Shown here piece after piece: positions 9,401-17,429 of a stretch of DNA of 64,000 bases (positions within the stretch are counted from its first letter, which is position 1; the number at the start of each line of letters is the position of its first letter). Source of the stretch: Kaistella yonginensis (GTDB lineage Bacteria > Bacteroidota > Bacteroidia > Flavobacteriales > Weeksellaceae); the NCBI RefSeq assembly GCF_030409525.1, contig NZ_JAUFQB010000004.1:18252-82251 (forward strand). Direction: 5' to 3'. The notes under the pieces are model-generated. The model saw nothing but the letters and a program-made list of their open reading frames with translations, was not told where the DNA came from and searched no databases. Made by a program: the position numbers and the translations under genes.

Positions 9401-10175
9401 CCCAATTTTTCCAGGAACCAATTGCGAATATGAAACCCAAAATGCCTTTCGAAAAGAAGGAGCTGAGATTTCAGGTTTGCCTCTTATCAATTTAAATCAC
9501 CAACTCTTAAATGAAAGTTTAGAGGCCTGGATTTCCGAAATTAATCAGTCACAGATTTTGGTTTTCTCGGGTGGTTTTTCGGCTGGAGATGAACCAGATG
9601 GTTCTGCAAAATTCATCGTCAATGTTTTGAAAAACGAGAAGATGAAAAAGGCGGTTCATCAATTGCTGGAACGCGATGGAATGATTCTCGGAATTTGTAA
9701 TGGTTTCCAAGCCTTGGTAAAATCCGGTTTACTGCCTTATGGTGAAATTCGGGATTTGAATGAAGATTCGCCGACTTTAGCACATAACGCAATCGGTCGT
9801 CATATTTCTCAAATGGTCGATGTGAAAGTTATTAATGATGATTCACCTTGGTTAAAGGGAATGAAGGATCAAGTATTTACGATTCCGATTTCGCACGGTG
9901 AAGGCCGATTTATAGCTTCTGAAGAGGCAATACTGGAATTGTATAAAAACGGTCAGCTTGCGACTCAATACATTAATCATGAAGGAAATGTTGCACACGG
10001 AATGCCATTTAACCCTAATAATTCCTTATTTGGAATCGAAGGATTGACTTCTGCATCCGGTAAAATTTTTGGAAGAATGGGGCATCCTGAACGTTTTGCA
10101 GAAGGTTTATTAAAAAATATTCCAACCGCGAATTATCATAATATTTTTAAAAATGGTGTTGAATATTTTAAATAA
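6486..10175 (+). CDS. purL: Phosphoribosylformylglycinamidine synthase, single-chain type
   Basis: A 1229-residue protein of the long single-polypeptide FGAM synthase type, as in gamma-proteobacteria and eukaryotes. It converts FGAR, glutamine and ATP to FGAM. An N-terminal PurS-like part is followed by the linker SDHCRHTTFETEL, then the first synthetase domain with FKNETHNHPTEIEPFGGASTC, ATGRDGVGGASGSS and DFGAGGVSVAIGEIADS. A second synthetase half contains AIGGKDSMSGSF. The C-terminal class I glutaminase starts near APIFPGTNCEYET and has its nucleophile in LGICNGFQ and an HGEGRF motif. No separate purQ or purS is present, consistent with the fused form. Confidence 0.95.
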   Translation: MKKRIFVEKKGIFDVESPKIFNEIKNIVPHIKDAKVYNVYDVFGVNDDELSKVIASTFVDPVTDILHEENPAKNLYFATEFLPGQYDQRADSAQQCIALLTENEQGKVRSGQLIELFGVSEAEVETIKNHLINKVESQVKDLSKLEIPVEESPDPVIVHEGFTDFSAEELKAFYDDHGFALDIDDLEFIQNYFKTENRSPTETELKVLDTYWSDHCRHTTFETELTDIQFNDSFKSTLQTIFNDYLEKRKFLGREAKPVSLMDLATVCARYFHKTGKLENLVVSDEINACTIEIEADFDGKKEPWYLLFKNETHNHPTEIEPFGGASTCLGGAIRDPLSGRAFVYQAMRLSGAANVLEPISDTLPGKLPQRTITKQAANGYSSYGNQIGLATTLVNEIYHEGYKAKRMEVGFVVGAVKKDWVKREQPQNGDLVILLGGATGRDGVGGASGSSKVQDETSIHTLSTEVQKGNAVEERKIQRLFRNPEVTTLIKKSNDFGAGGVSVAIGEIADSLEINLDILPRKYEGLNGTELAISESQERMAVVIEAKDKEKFIRFCEKENIKAVEVAKVTDSGRMQMFWQGNKIVDLGREFLDTNGCAKTQHARVSHLQPVENQIIKFSEENFLKILSSKNVASQKGLAEMFDASVGGTTVAMPFGGKHQLTPMEGSVQTLPILNAKNVETVSLASWGFDADLSSQNSLVGAANAVVESVAKIVAMGGDYKNIRLSFQEYFEKLGNYPEKWGKPLASLLGAYDAQMNFELAAIGGKDSMSGSFQDIHVPPTLISFACANGEKKNIISPEFKKTGNKLYLFQHISQENGMPNYEDLKQIFDFIFENIKAKKIVSVKTVKEGGIAVALAKMSFGNHLGAEIKADEKLLLTKNIGSFIIESSVTLESSLLQVIGEVNDSDGLKIRNLNFNIKNLLEVWSGTFEELFPTKENKKIVVEIDSKLNSIQPRTIYFNKHQIAKPKVFAPIFPGTNCEYETQNAFRKEGAEISGLPLINLNHQLLNESLEAWISEINQSQILVFSGGFSAGDEPDGSAKFIVNVLKNEKMKKAVHQLLERDGMILGICNGFQALVKSGLLPYGEIRDLNEDSPTLAHNAIGRHISQMVDVKVINDDSPWLKGMKDQVFTIPISHGEGRFIASEEAILELYKNGQLATQYINHEGNVAHGMPFNPNNSLFGIEGLTSASGKIFGRMGHPERFAEGLLKNIPTANYHNIFKNGVEYFK

Positions 10176-10303
10176 TTTTAATTGATTTCTAATAATGGTA
10201 AAATTTAATATTAGCTATTTTACTTATATTGATTGATTATTAGTGGATTAGCTTATGTTTTAGTCTAAGCTTTTTAAATAAATATTAGGTATTTACCTTA
10301 TAT

Positions 10304-10335
10304 TTTGAGTTTATAAGGATTAATGCTTATATTTG
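10304..10335 (+). promoter_or_regulatory. Near-consensus promoter for the SatD gene
   Basis: TTTG (10304-10307), 20 nt, then TATATTTG (10328-10335) matches the Bacteroidetes TTTG-N19/20-TAnnTTTG promoter. The ATG begins at 10340, only 4 nt after the box, so the transcript would start at or next to the start codon. The remaining AT-rich sequence from 10176 to 10303 shows nothing else recognisable. Confidence 0.65.
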
Positions 10336-10339
10336 ACGA

Positions 10340-10945
10340 ATGATTGCAGTTATTACCGGTGATATTATTAATTCTCAAAAGTCAGACAGTGAGTTGTGGC
10401 TCCCAAAATTGAAAGAATTATTGGGTTCATGGTCAACAACACCGGAAAATTGGGAAGTCTATCGCGGAGATGAATTTCAATTAAAATGCAATGTAGATGG
10501 TGTTTTTCACAAGGCTTTGCTTTTGAAATCCCTGATCAGAACTTTTGAAAATCTAGACGTTCGTTTGGCAATCGGTATAGGAAACGAAGTCTTTCAATCG
10601 GAAAAAATCACAGAATCCAATGGTTCAGCGTATGTGAATTCTGGCAGATTGTTAACTGAAATTAAATCCCAAGGGAAAACATTATCCATACAAACAGAAA
10701 ATGATAAAGTGACTCGTGATTTGAATATCCTTTTCAAATGGGCTTCCATCGACTTTGATAACTGGACGGCCGCCACTGCAGAAATTATTCATCAGTTGTT
10801 ACGGAATTCGGAACTCACCCAAGAAGAACTAGCAAAAGAACTCAATATTACACAATCTTCAGTAAGTCAAAGACTTAAACGTGCTAATTTTGAGCTGATA
10901 CAAGAAACTGATCAATTCTTTAGAAAAAAAATTGCAGAATTATAA
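10340..10945 (+). CDS. SatD family protein with C-terminal helix-turn-helix
   Basis: A 201-residue protein. The N-terminal MIAVITGDIINSQK and VYRGDEFQL motifs are typical of the SatD family, whose biochemical role is poorly known. The C-terminal 50 residues (LTQEELAKELNITQSSVSQRLKRA) form a sigma-70-like helix-turn-helix, so DNA binding is likely. It is directly coupled to the next gene: its TAA is followed at once by ATG at 10946. The SatD plus DUF3307 pair recurs in Bacteroidota, which points to a joint function that I cannot name. Confidence 0.8.
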   Translation: MIAVITGDIINSQKSDSELWLPKLKELLGSWSTTPENWEVYRGDEFQLKCNVDGVFHKALLLKSLIRTFENLDVRLAIGIGNEVFQSEKITESNGSAYVNSGRLLTEIKSQGKTLSIQTENDKVTRDLNILFKWASIDFDNWTAATAEIIHQLLRNSELTQEELAKELNITQSSVSQRLKRANFELIQETDQFFRKKIAEL

Positions 10946-11647
10946 ATGATTTTCATCCCTCTCATATTGGCACATTTATTAGGAGATTTTATTCTTCAGC
11001 CCAATTCTTGGGTCGCTGATAAAGAGAAGAAGAAGGAAAAAAGCATCTTTTTATATCTTCACATTCTGGTGCACAGCATTCTTGCAATTCTATTTTTATG
11101 GGATTTAAATCTGTGGTGGATTGCTTTAATAATAGGCCTAACTCATTTTCTAATTGATTGGACAAAACTTCATTTTCAAAATAAAAAAACAAAAAGATCT
11201 TGGTTTTTTATCGATCAAACTGCTCATTTATTGGTGATTGCGGCATTGTCAATCTTCTATTTTCCCTATTTTAAATGGGAAGATTTATTCAATCCGAGAA
11301 CTTTAGAATTGGTAACAGCGTTGATATTTCTAACCGTTCCTTCTTCCATAATTATTAAAACAGTGATTTCAATTTGGACTCCCGTAAGTGCTGAGTATAA
11401 TACATTGCAAACAGATTCTCTTGTAAATGCAGGGAAGTATATTGGCATCCTCGAGCGTCTTTTGGTCTTCGTATTTATATTAGTGAATCATTGGGAAGGA
11501 GTTGGATTTATGATCGCCGCAAAATCAGTTTTCAGATTTAGTGATTTAGCAGAAGCAAAACAGAGAAAACTTACAGAGTATGTATTAATAGGAACTTTGC
11601 TAAGTTTCGGACTCGCAGTTCTTACTGGGATTTTAGTTAAACTATGA
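10946..11647 (+). CDS. DUF3307 multi-pass membrane protein
   Basis: A 233-residue inner-membrane protein with about six to seven hydrophobic segments. The start, MIFIPLILAHLLGDFILQP, and HILVHSILAILFLWD are DUF3307 hallmarks: conserved His and Asp residues within membrane helices, followed by HFLIDWTKLHF. It begins on the base after the SatD stop codon, so the two are translationally coupled. Function is unknown; the His/Asp pattern suggests metal binding or a membrane hydrolase, but this is speculation. Confidence 0.75.
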   Translation: MIFIPLILAHLLGDFILQPNSWVADKEKKKEKSIFLYLHILVHSILAILFLWDLNLWWIALIIGLTHFLIDWTKLHFQNKKTKRSWFFIDQTAHLLVIAALSIFYFPYFKWEDLFNPRTLELVTALIFLTVPSSIIIKTVISIWTPVSAEYNTLQTDSLVNAGKYIGILERLLVFVFILVNHWEGVGFMIAAKSVFRFSDLAEAKQRKLTEYVLIGTLLSFGLAVLTGILVKL

Positions 11648-11655
11648 TTCCAAAA

Positions 11656-11699
11656 GCCATGAAGTGGCGGTTTAAATAAGGATAGGGTTTTAACCCTAT
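11656..11699 (+). promoter_or_regulatory. Two-hairpin leader element upstream of purC
   Basis: Hairpin 1 is GCCAT-GAA-GTGGC (11656-11668). After 13 nt comes hairpin 2, ATAGGGTT-TT-AACCCTAT (11682-11699). It is a diverged copy of the element before purL, with paired base changes that keep both stems. Confidence 0.6.
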
Positions 11700-11736
11700 T
11701 AAATAAGTAAAAAGTAAAATTTAATAAAAAGTAAAA

Positions 11737-12456
11737 ATGACAAAAGGAGCAATGCTTTATGAAGGAAAGGCAAAGCAGGTTTTTCAAACCGATAATCCAA
11801 ATGAAGTGATTGTCCGTTTCAAAGATGATGCAACCGCTTTCAACGCACAAAAAAGAGGGAACGTAGATCTGAAAGGTGAAATGAACAATGCAATTACCAC
11901 ATTGATTTTTGAATATTTAAATGACAAAGGAATCGCCACCCATTTTATTAAAAAGCTAGACGAAAGAGAGCAGCTGGTAAAAAGAGTACACATTATTCCC
12001 CTAGAAATGGTAGTTCGCAATTACTCGGCTGGAAGTATGGCGCAACGTTTGGGAATTGAAGAAGGAATAAAGTCTCCGGTAACGATTTTTGATATTTGCT
12101 ATAAAAAAGATGAACTTGGCGATCCACTAATTAATGATCACCATGCCGTATTCTTAGGTGCCGCAACGTATGAAGAACTCGACGAAATGTATGAACTTAC
12201 GTCTGAAATTAATGATATCTTAATCGACCTTTTCGATAAGATGAACATTATTTTGGTCGATTTTAAAATCGAATTGGGTAAAGATTCCAACGGTAAAATT
12301 ATTTTAGCTGATGAAATTTCGCCTGATACTTGCAGACTTTGGGACAAAGATACGATGAAGAAACTCGATAAAGACCGTTTTAGAAGGGATTTAGGTGAAG
12401 TTACTGAAGCGTATGTAGAAATTTATGAACGATTAAAGAAAGTTTTAAACAAATAA
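11737..12456 (+). CDS. purC: SAICAR synthetase
   Basis: A 239-residue enzyme that joins CAIR and aspartate with ATP to make SAICAR. Recognisable motifs are [10 protein letters not shown] at the N-terminus, [16 protein letters not shown], the phosphate/CAIR-binding [13 protein letters not shown], and [12 protein letters not shown]. Length is standard for the bacterial single-domain enzyme. It lies 20 bp before the purF reading frame, so purC-purF are probably co-transcribed. Confidence 0.95.
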   Translation: MTKGAMLYEGKAKQVFQTDNPNEVIVRFKDDATAFNAQKRGNVDLKGEMNNAITTLIFEYLNDKGIATHFIKKLDEREQLVKRVHIIPLEMVVRNYSAGSMAQRLGIEEGIKSPVTIFDICYKKDELGDPLINDHHAVFLGAATYEELDEMYELTSEINDILIDLFDKMNIILVDFKIELGKDSNGKIILADEISPDTCRLWDKDTMKKLDKDRFRRDLGEVTEAYVEIYERLKKVLNK

Positions 12457-12460
12457 AAAA

Positions 12461-12498
12461 CCTTACTCTCTCTCCATTGGAGAGGGTTGGGGTGAGGA
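12461..12498 (+). repeat. Short intergenic palindromic element before purF
   Basis: CTCTCC-ATT-GGAGAG followed by GGTTGGGGTGAGG. Elements of this type recur between flavobacterial genes. It overlaps the optional upstream TTG start of purF, which argues that this TTG is not used. Confidence 0.45.
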
Positions 12499-12503
12499 TA
12501 AAA

Positions 12504-13991
12504 ATGAAAGATTTACAACAGCATAGAATAGATTATTTAAATCAATTCAAGGAAAATACCTACGGCCGAAATCTGCTCAAAAAAGATGATCCATTTGATT
12601 CGCCTTCAGAGGAATGTGGCATTTTTGGCCTTTACTCCAATACCGATGTCGATACTTTTTCACTATCGCAATTTGGCCTTTTTGCCTTGCAGCATCGTGG
12701 TCAGGAGGCGTGTGGGATTTCGGTAATGAATCAGGGGAAAATTTTTAATATTAAAGATGAAGGATTGGTCTTGGATGTTTATAAAGAAATCCGTGAACCA
12801 GAAACCTTCATGGGAAACTCTGCGATCGGACATACGAGATATACCACAGCGGGCGATAAGAAAAAATATAATTTTCAACCTTTTTTTGCCAAGAATGAAT
12901 ATGACCAGATTATTTTGTCAATTGCACACAACGGCAACTTAACCAATGCGCGCGAATTAAAACGGGAATTAGAAGCTGAAGGAGTGGTGTTCAGAGCGAC
13001 CTCTGACTCGGAAGTGATTCTACGACTCATTCAAAAACACTTGGATTTAGGCTTGCGTGCTGCCATTAAAACCACCATGGAAAAAATTGAAGGTGCTTAT
13101 TCTGTGGTCGGAATGACCAGAAATAAATTCTTTGCCTTCCGTGATTTTCATGGAATCCGCCCCCTAGTTTTGGGTGCCATCGATGAGAAAACCTATGTCG
13201 TAGCTTCCGAATCAGTAGCTTTAGATGCGGTGGGAGCGCAATATGTTCGTGATATTTTGCCGGGAGAAATTATTTATACCAATGAAAACGAAACTGGTTT
13301 GCAAAGTTTCATGGCCAAAGAAGACTGTGAAAAAAGAACCTGCGCCTTCGAATATATTTATTTTGCCCGACCAGACTCCATTATGGAGGGAATTAATGTG
13401 CACGAAATCCGGGAGAAATCCGGTATGAAAATTTGGGAACAGGCACCGATAGAAGCAGATATCGTTATCGGTGTGCCAGATTCTGGAGTTCCTGCTGCGA
13501 TTGGTTTTTCAATCGCTTCTGGTATTCCTTTTCGACCCGTTTTGATTAAAAACAGGTATATCGGTAGAAGTTTTATTGTCCCCACTCAGGAAATGCGAGA
13601 GCGAATCGTGAATCTTAAATTGAATCCGATTATTTCTGAAATTAAAGGAAAGAGAGTAGTGATCATTGATGATTCCATTGTTCGCGGTACTACCTCCAAG
13701 CGATTGGTTAAAATTCTGAAAGATGCAGGCGTCAAAGAAATTCATTTCCGCAGTGTTTCGCCGCCGATTATTGCACCTTGCTACCTTGGAATTGATACCC
13801 CAACAAAAGACGATTTGATTTCAGCCAATATGACGGTAGAAGAATTAAGAAAATACCTGGGCGTGGACTCACTTGAATTTTTAAGCATGGATAATCTTAA
13901 AAATATCTTGGGCAGTTCCAAACATTGTTTTGGTTGCTTCACTGAAGAATATCCGGTGCCGAAAGGTGAAGATGCTGAACTATTTGAATAA
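12504..13991 (+). CDS. purF: Amidophosphoribosyltransferase
   Basis: First committed step of purine synthesis: PRPP plus glutamine to phosphoribosylamine. ATG at 12504 gives 495 residues; an in-frame TTG at 12477 sits in a palindromic element and is less likely. The Ntn-hydrolase nucleophile is in SEECGIFGLY (Cys38), so a 37-residue propeptide would have to be removed. HRGQEACGIS and HNGNLTNA belong to the glutaminase domain, and VVIIDDSIVRGTTSKR is the PRPP loop. C-terminal cysteines in SKHCFGCF fit the Bacillus-type enzyme with an iron-sulfur cluster, but ligands are not proven here. Confidence 0.93.
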   Translation: MKDLQQHRIDYLNQFKENTYGRNLLKKDDPFDSPSEECGIFGLYSNTDVDTFSLSQFGLFALQHRGQEACGISVMNQGKIFNIKDEGLVLDVYKEIREPETFMGNSAIGHTRYTTAGDKKKYNFQPFFAKNEYDQIILSIAHNGNLTNARELKRELEAEGVVFRATSDSEVILRLIQKHLDLGLRAAIKTTMEKIEGAYSVVGMTRNKFFAFRDFHGIRPLVLGAIDEKTYVVASESVALDAVGAQYVRDILPGEIIYTNENETGLQSFMAKEDCEKRTCAFEYIYFARPDSIMEGINVHEIREKSGMKIWEQAPIEADIVIGVPDSGVPAAIGFSIASGIPFRPVLIKNRYIGRSFIVPTQEMRERIVNLKLNPIISEIKGKRVVIIDDSIVRGTTSKRLVKILKDAGVKEIHFRSVSPPIIAPCYLGIDTPTKDDLISANMTVEELRKYLGVDSLEFLSMDNLKNILGSSKHCFGCFTEEYPVPKGEDAELFE

Positions 13992-14000
13992 TTTATATTA

Positions 14001-14034
14001 AAAAAAGGTTGGGAATATGTTCCCAACCTTTTTT
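14001..14034. terminator. Bidirectional terminator after purF
   Basis: A perfect 15-bp stem AAAAAAGGTTGGGAA / TTCCCAACCTTTTTT with loop TATG serves both purF and the convergent outer-membrane protein gene. Confidence 0.88.
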
Positions 14035-14056
14035 AATCCGATATGAAATGATTTTC

Positions 14057-14659
14057 TTAGAATTTGTAAGCCAAACCTACTTGGAAATTGTTATTCTTAA
14101 CTTTATCTCCGTTGTTAGCACTGTAAACATCAGTCACACCGGCAACATATCGGGCAGTTAAACCAATTTTTGGAGTGAAATAATATCCTGCACCAAGTCC
14201 AATTCCCATATTGAAATCTTTGTAAGCATCAGTATCTAAAGAGGTTGTAGTGGTTGTATTTAAAACGCTGTTATCTGTTTTCACTTTTGCACTAACCAAG
14301 AAACCAAATTCTGGACCTGCTTCTAAATAAAATTCAGGTGTTGCATTATATTGGAACATTACTGGTACGGCGATATAATCTAAGTTTCTAGAAACCGAAG
14401 CATATTCATTGCCTGCAAGGTTTTTGTACGTTACTTTATCACCAAGGTTGTTATACAAAATCTCCGGCTGAATACTGAAGTTTTGTCCCAACGGTGCATT
14501 CATAAATAAACCAGCATTAAAGCCAATTTTTGATTTATTGTCGCTTAAACCTGCGTCTTTTGAAAGCGAAGAAACATTCATTCCCCCTTTAATCCCGAAC
14601 TGTTGTGCGAATGCCAATGAACTCATTGCGATTGCCGCACCTAATACTAACTTTTTCAT
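14057..14659 (-). CDS. Outer-membrane beta-barrel protein (PorT-like)
   Basis: A 200-residue protein with a cleavable signal peptide (MKKLVLGAAIAMSSLAFAQQ) and alternating beta-strand pattern, starting FGIKGGMNVSSL and ending in an aromatic C-terminal residue (GLAYKF). These are typical of small OmpA-like or PorT-type barrels in Bacteroidota. Its cargo or role is not apparent. It is a single gene, convergent with purF. Confidence 0.8.
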   Translation of the reverse strand: MKKLVLGAAIAMSSLAFAQQFGIKGGMNVSSLSKDAGLSDNKSKIGFNAGLFMNAPLGQNFSIQPEILYNNLGDKVTYKNLAGNEYASVSRNLDYIAVPVMFQYNATPEFYLEAGPEFGFLVSAKVKTDNSVLNTTTTTSLDTDAYKDFNMGIGLGAGYYFTPKIGLTARYVAGVTDVYSANNGDKVKNNNFQVGLAYKF

Positions 14660-14960
14660 AATGTTAAATTTTTCTGATTAATTTTACGTTTTTGATAATT
14701 CTAGACTCATTTCTTTAATAATTGAAATTCTAAAATTTCTTAAAGGTTTGAATCCTCATTGTCATTACATTTTTAATTTTGTTTTACGGGACAGTACTTT
14801 CAAATGCTGTGCCAAAACATTAGAATAGTCTCTAAAATTAAACAAGGGTTTAAATAGCAACTGTTTTAAAATACTGCATATCAGTATTTTGTGTTAAAAT
14901 TAAAAATCCTCAGCCGATGGTTGGCTGGGGATTTCATTTTATAATAATCAGTTTTCAATT
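14660..14960. other. 301-bp intergenic region with two hairpins
   Basis: It holds the upstream region of the outer-membrane gene, a perfect 9-bp hairpin AAAATACTG-CATAT-CAGTATTTT (14868-14890), and the aroB terminator (14904-14934). No open frame or RNA gene was recognised. Confidence 0.5.
14904..14934 (-). terminator. Terminator after aroB
   Basis: AAATCCTCAGCC (14904-14915) pairs with GGCTGGGGATTT (14923-14934), with a short T-run on the minus strand. Confidence 0.7.
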
Positions 14961-15995
14961 TTATTTTTGATAATATAGCAATGCGTCTTTAATATTTTCA
15001 ACAGTAACTGATTGGTCAAATTTAGAATGACCGATACTCGTTAATAAAGAAAAGTTAATATGGCCACCCGCATTTTTTTTATCGTTTTTCATTAGGTTTA
15101 AGATTTCTTCCACTGAAAATTCAGAGATATCCAACACTGGATAGAATTTTCGAATGTTAAAAATAATATCACTTGCTGCTTTCTCTGTAAGTAAATTTTG
15201 AAGCAGAGAAATTCTGGTTTCGCAAATCATCCCCAAAGCAACTGCTTCACCATGCATGATTGGCTTTCCTTTTAACAGAAACAAACTTTCAATCGCATGG
15301 CCAATCGTATGTCCAAAATTCAAGGTTTTTCGGATGTTTTGTTCAGTAAAATCCTGCGCAACCACATTTTGCTTAATCTTCATCGAAGTTTCAATGAACG
15401 GGAAGATACTTTCTGCTGTTAAATCTTCAATGGCAATTAAATCATTCCAATGTTTTTCATCCGTAATCAAACCATGTTTTAGCATTTCTGCAAAACCACT
15501 TCGTAATTCTTCTAAAGGCAAGGTTTTCAAAAATTCTGGGAAAACAAATATATGTTTGGGATGCGCAAAAGTTCCGATAATATTTTTCAAAAACTGATGG
15601 TCAATGCCAGTTTTTCCGCCAATTGAAGCATCGCACATGCCCAAAAGCGTCGTTGGAATATTAATGAAAGAAATTCCTCTTTTATACGTCGAGGCTATAA
15701 AGCCACCCATATCGGTAATCACGCCACCTCCTAGATTAATCATCAAAGCTTTGCGATCGGTTTCAAATTCAGTTAATATTTCCCACAGTTGTGCCGCAGT
15801 TTCCAGCGTTTTCAATTCTTCGCCAGCTTCTATCTCAATGATTTCAAATGGAATTTCTGTTTCCAAATTCCCTAATACTGTAGGTAGACAATATTCATGG
15901 GTGTTTTCATCAACTAAAATTAAAAGTTGGGTCGGTTTTAGGTTGGTCAAAAAATCATTGAGCTGTGAGAAATCCTGATCTAATAGTGAAATCAT
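14961..15995 (-). CDS. aroB: 3-Dehydroquinate synthase
   Basis: A 344-residue enzyme of the shikimate pathway that cyclises DAHP to 3-dehydroquinate using NAD and a divalent metal. Visible motifs are NLGGGVITDMGGFIASTYKRG, IPTTLLGMCDASIGGKTGID and the metal-ligand stretches FAEMLKHGLI and FGHTIGHAIES. Size fits the monofunctional enzyme. No other aro genes lie beside it. A TAATTTTG box lies about 20 nt upstream of the start on the minus strand. Confidence 0.93.
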   Translation of the reverse strand: MISLLDQDFSQLNDFLTNLKPTQLLILVDENTHEYCLPTVLGNLETEIPFEIIEIEAGEELKTLETAAQLWEILTEFETDRKALMINLGGGVITDMGGFIASTYKRGISFINIPTTLLGMCDASIGGKTGIDHQFLKNIIGTFAHPKHIFVFPEFLKTLPLEELRSGFAEMLKHGLITDEKHWNDLIAIEDLTAESIFPFIETSMKIKQNVVAQDFTEQNIRKTLNFGHTIGHAIESLFLLKGKPIMHGEAVALGMICETRISLLQNLLTEKAASDIIFNIRKFYPVLDISEFSVEEILNLMKNDKKNAGGHINFSLLTSIGHSKFDQSVTVENIKDALLYYQK

Positions 15996-16058
15996 TGATA
16001 CTGAAATTTATCACAAAATTAAACTTTAATTTAGTTTTATCAATTCAAAGAGTTGTAT

Positions 16059-16066
16059 TAAATTTG
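16059..16066 (+). promoter_or_regulatory. Putative -7 box for proline dehydrogenase
   Basis: TAAATTTG fits TAnnTTTG, 13 nt before the ATG at 16080. No clear -33 TTTG is seen. Confidence 0.4.
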
Positions 16067-16079
16067 TTCAACTTTAAAA

Positions 16080-17255
16080 ATGAGCATGAATATTTTTGAT
16101 AACACCCAAATTGCCTTCGCAGACAAAACCGATTCTCAACTGAAAAAAGCGTTTTGGATGTTCAAAGCCATTGAGCAGCCGATGATTACCAATTTTGGAA
16201 TCACAGCCTTAAATTTTACAGTGAAGAATAATTTCCCTTTTGTAACCGATATCGTAAAGCAAACTTTATTTGAACAATTTTGTGGTGGCGAAACCCGTGA
16301 AGAAAGTATGAAAGTGGTTAAACAAATGTTTAAACATCATGTGGGAAGTATTTTCGATTATGCGATTGAAGGAAAAGCAGAAGAGAAGGTTTTTGATGAT
16401 ACGTGTGCTGAAATCCAGCAAAATATTAAGTTTGCTGAAGGAAATCCCGCCATTCCTTTTGTGGTTTTTAAACCAACTGGTTTTGGAAGAATAGAAATCT
16501 ATGAAGAGGTTGGTAAAAAGGTGGAACTTACCACTTCCCAAAAAGAAGAATGGGCGAGAGTGATAAAGAGATACGAAGACGTTTGCCAGATGGCTTTTGA
16601 TCGAAAAGTGGTGTTGATGATTGATGCAGAAGACAGTTGGATGCAAGATGCTACCGATGATTTGGTCAATGAAATGATGTTGAAATTTAATAAAGAAAAA
16701 GCCATTATCTGGAACACCATACAAATGTACAGAACAGGCCGAATGGAATATCTGGCCAAAGATTTAGAAAGAGCCAAAGAGCAAAATTATTTTCTAGGCT
16801 ATAAATTTGTACGTGGGGCCTATATGGAAAAAGAGAGAGCACGTGCCGCAGCCATGAATTATCCGGATCCTATTCAACCCACAAAACAAGCCTCAGATGA
16901 TAATTTTAATGCAGCTATCGATTTTGTTTTGAATAATTTGGATAAAGTTTCTGGCTTTTTTGGAACGCATAATGAGAAATCAACCGAACTCGTGATGGAT
17001 AAAATGAAAGCGATGGGTTTATCAAACGAACACCCACAAATTCATTTTGGCCAATTGTACGGTATGAGTGATAACATTACCTATTATTTGGGTGCCGAAA
17101 AATACAATGTTTGCAAATATCTTCCGTATGGTCCTGTAAAAGATGTGGTTCCGTATTTGACCAGAAGAGCGCAAGAAAATACCTCTGTAGCTGGGCAAAC
17201 CGGCCGTGAATTGGTTTTAATTCAAAAAGAATTGGATCGACGAAAAGGAAAATAA
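16080..17255 (+). CDS. Proline dehydrogenase
   Basis: A 391-residue monofunctional PRODH that oxidises proline to pyrroline-5-carboxylate with FAD. The beta/alpha-barrel motifs FVVFKPTGFGRIE, MIDAEDSWMQ, GYKFVRGAYMEKER, FGTHNEKS, FGQLYGMSDN and the end YLPYGPVKDVVPYLTRRAQENTS are typical. It lacks a fused P5C dehydrogenase domain, unlike PutA of proteobacteria. It is followed by a terminator of a local repeat family. Confidence 0.92.
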   Translation: MSMNIFDNTQIAFADKTDSQLKKAFWMFKAIEQPMITNFGITALNFTVKNNFPFVTDIVKQTLFEQFCGGETREESMKVVKQMFKHHVGSIFDYAIEGKAEEKVFDDTCAEIQQNIKFAEGNPAIPFVVFKPTGFGRIEIYEEVGKKVELTTSQKEEWARVIKRYEDVCQMAFDRKVVLMIDAEDSWMQDATDDLVNEMMLKFNKEKAIIWNTIQMYRTGRMEYLAKDLERAKEQNYFLGYKFVRGAYMEKERARAAAMNYPDPIQPTKQASDDNFNAAIDFVLNNLDKVSGFFGTHNEKSTELVMDKMKAMGLSNEHPQIHFGQLYGMSDNITYYLGAEKYNVCKYLPYGPVKDVVPYLTRRAQENTSVAGQTGRELVLIQKELDRRKGK

Positions 17256-17300
17256 ATTTTCATCTATTTTTTATTTTGATTTATCAAAATAATCACCATC

Positions 17301-17332
17301 AATAGGAACGGGCTTTCGCCCGTTTTTCAATT
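17301..17332 (+). terminator. Repeat-type terminator (AACGGGC family), copy 1
   Basis: AATAGG followed by AACGGGC-TTTC-GCCCGTT and T-run. A near-identical element lies at 25243-25272. Confidence 0.75.
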
Positions 17333-17344
17333 AATAAAAGGCAA

Positions 17345-17377
17345 TTGGTTTTTAGCCGAATTTTATTTCTAAATTTG
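17345..17377 (+). promoter_or_regulatory. Putative promoter of priA
   Basis: TTG (17345-17347), 22 nt, TAAATTTG (17370-17377). Transcription would begin near 17382, leaving room only for a start codon downstream of that point. Confidence 0.5.
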
Positions 17378-17429
17378 TAAAACGGAATCGAAAGACTCCC
17401 GCATTATTAGCTCATCAAATCATCATACC

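Noticed and set aside
12477..12503. TTG start extending purF by nine residues
   Set aside because: It lies in a palindromic intergenic element; the ATG at 12504 follows with a normal spacing.
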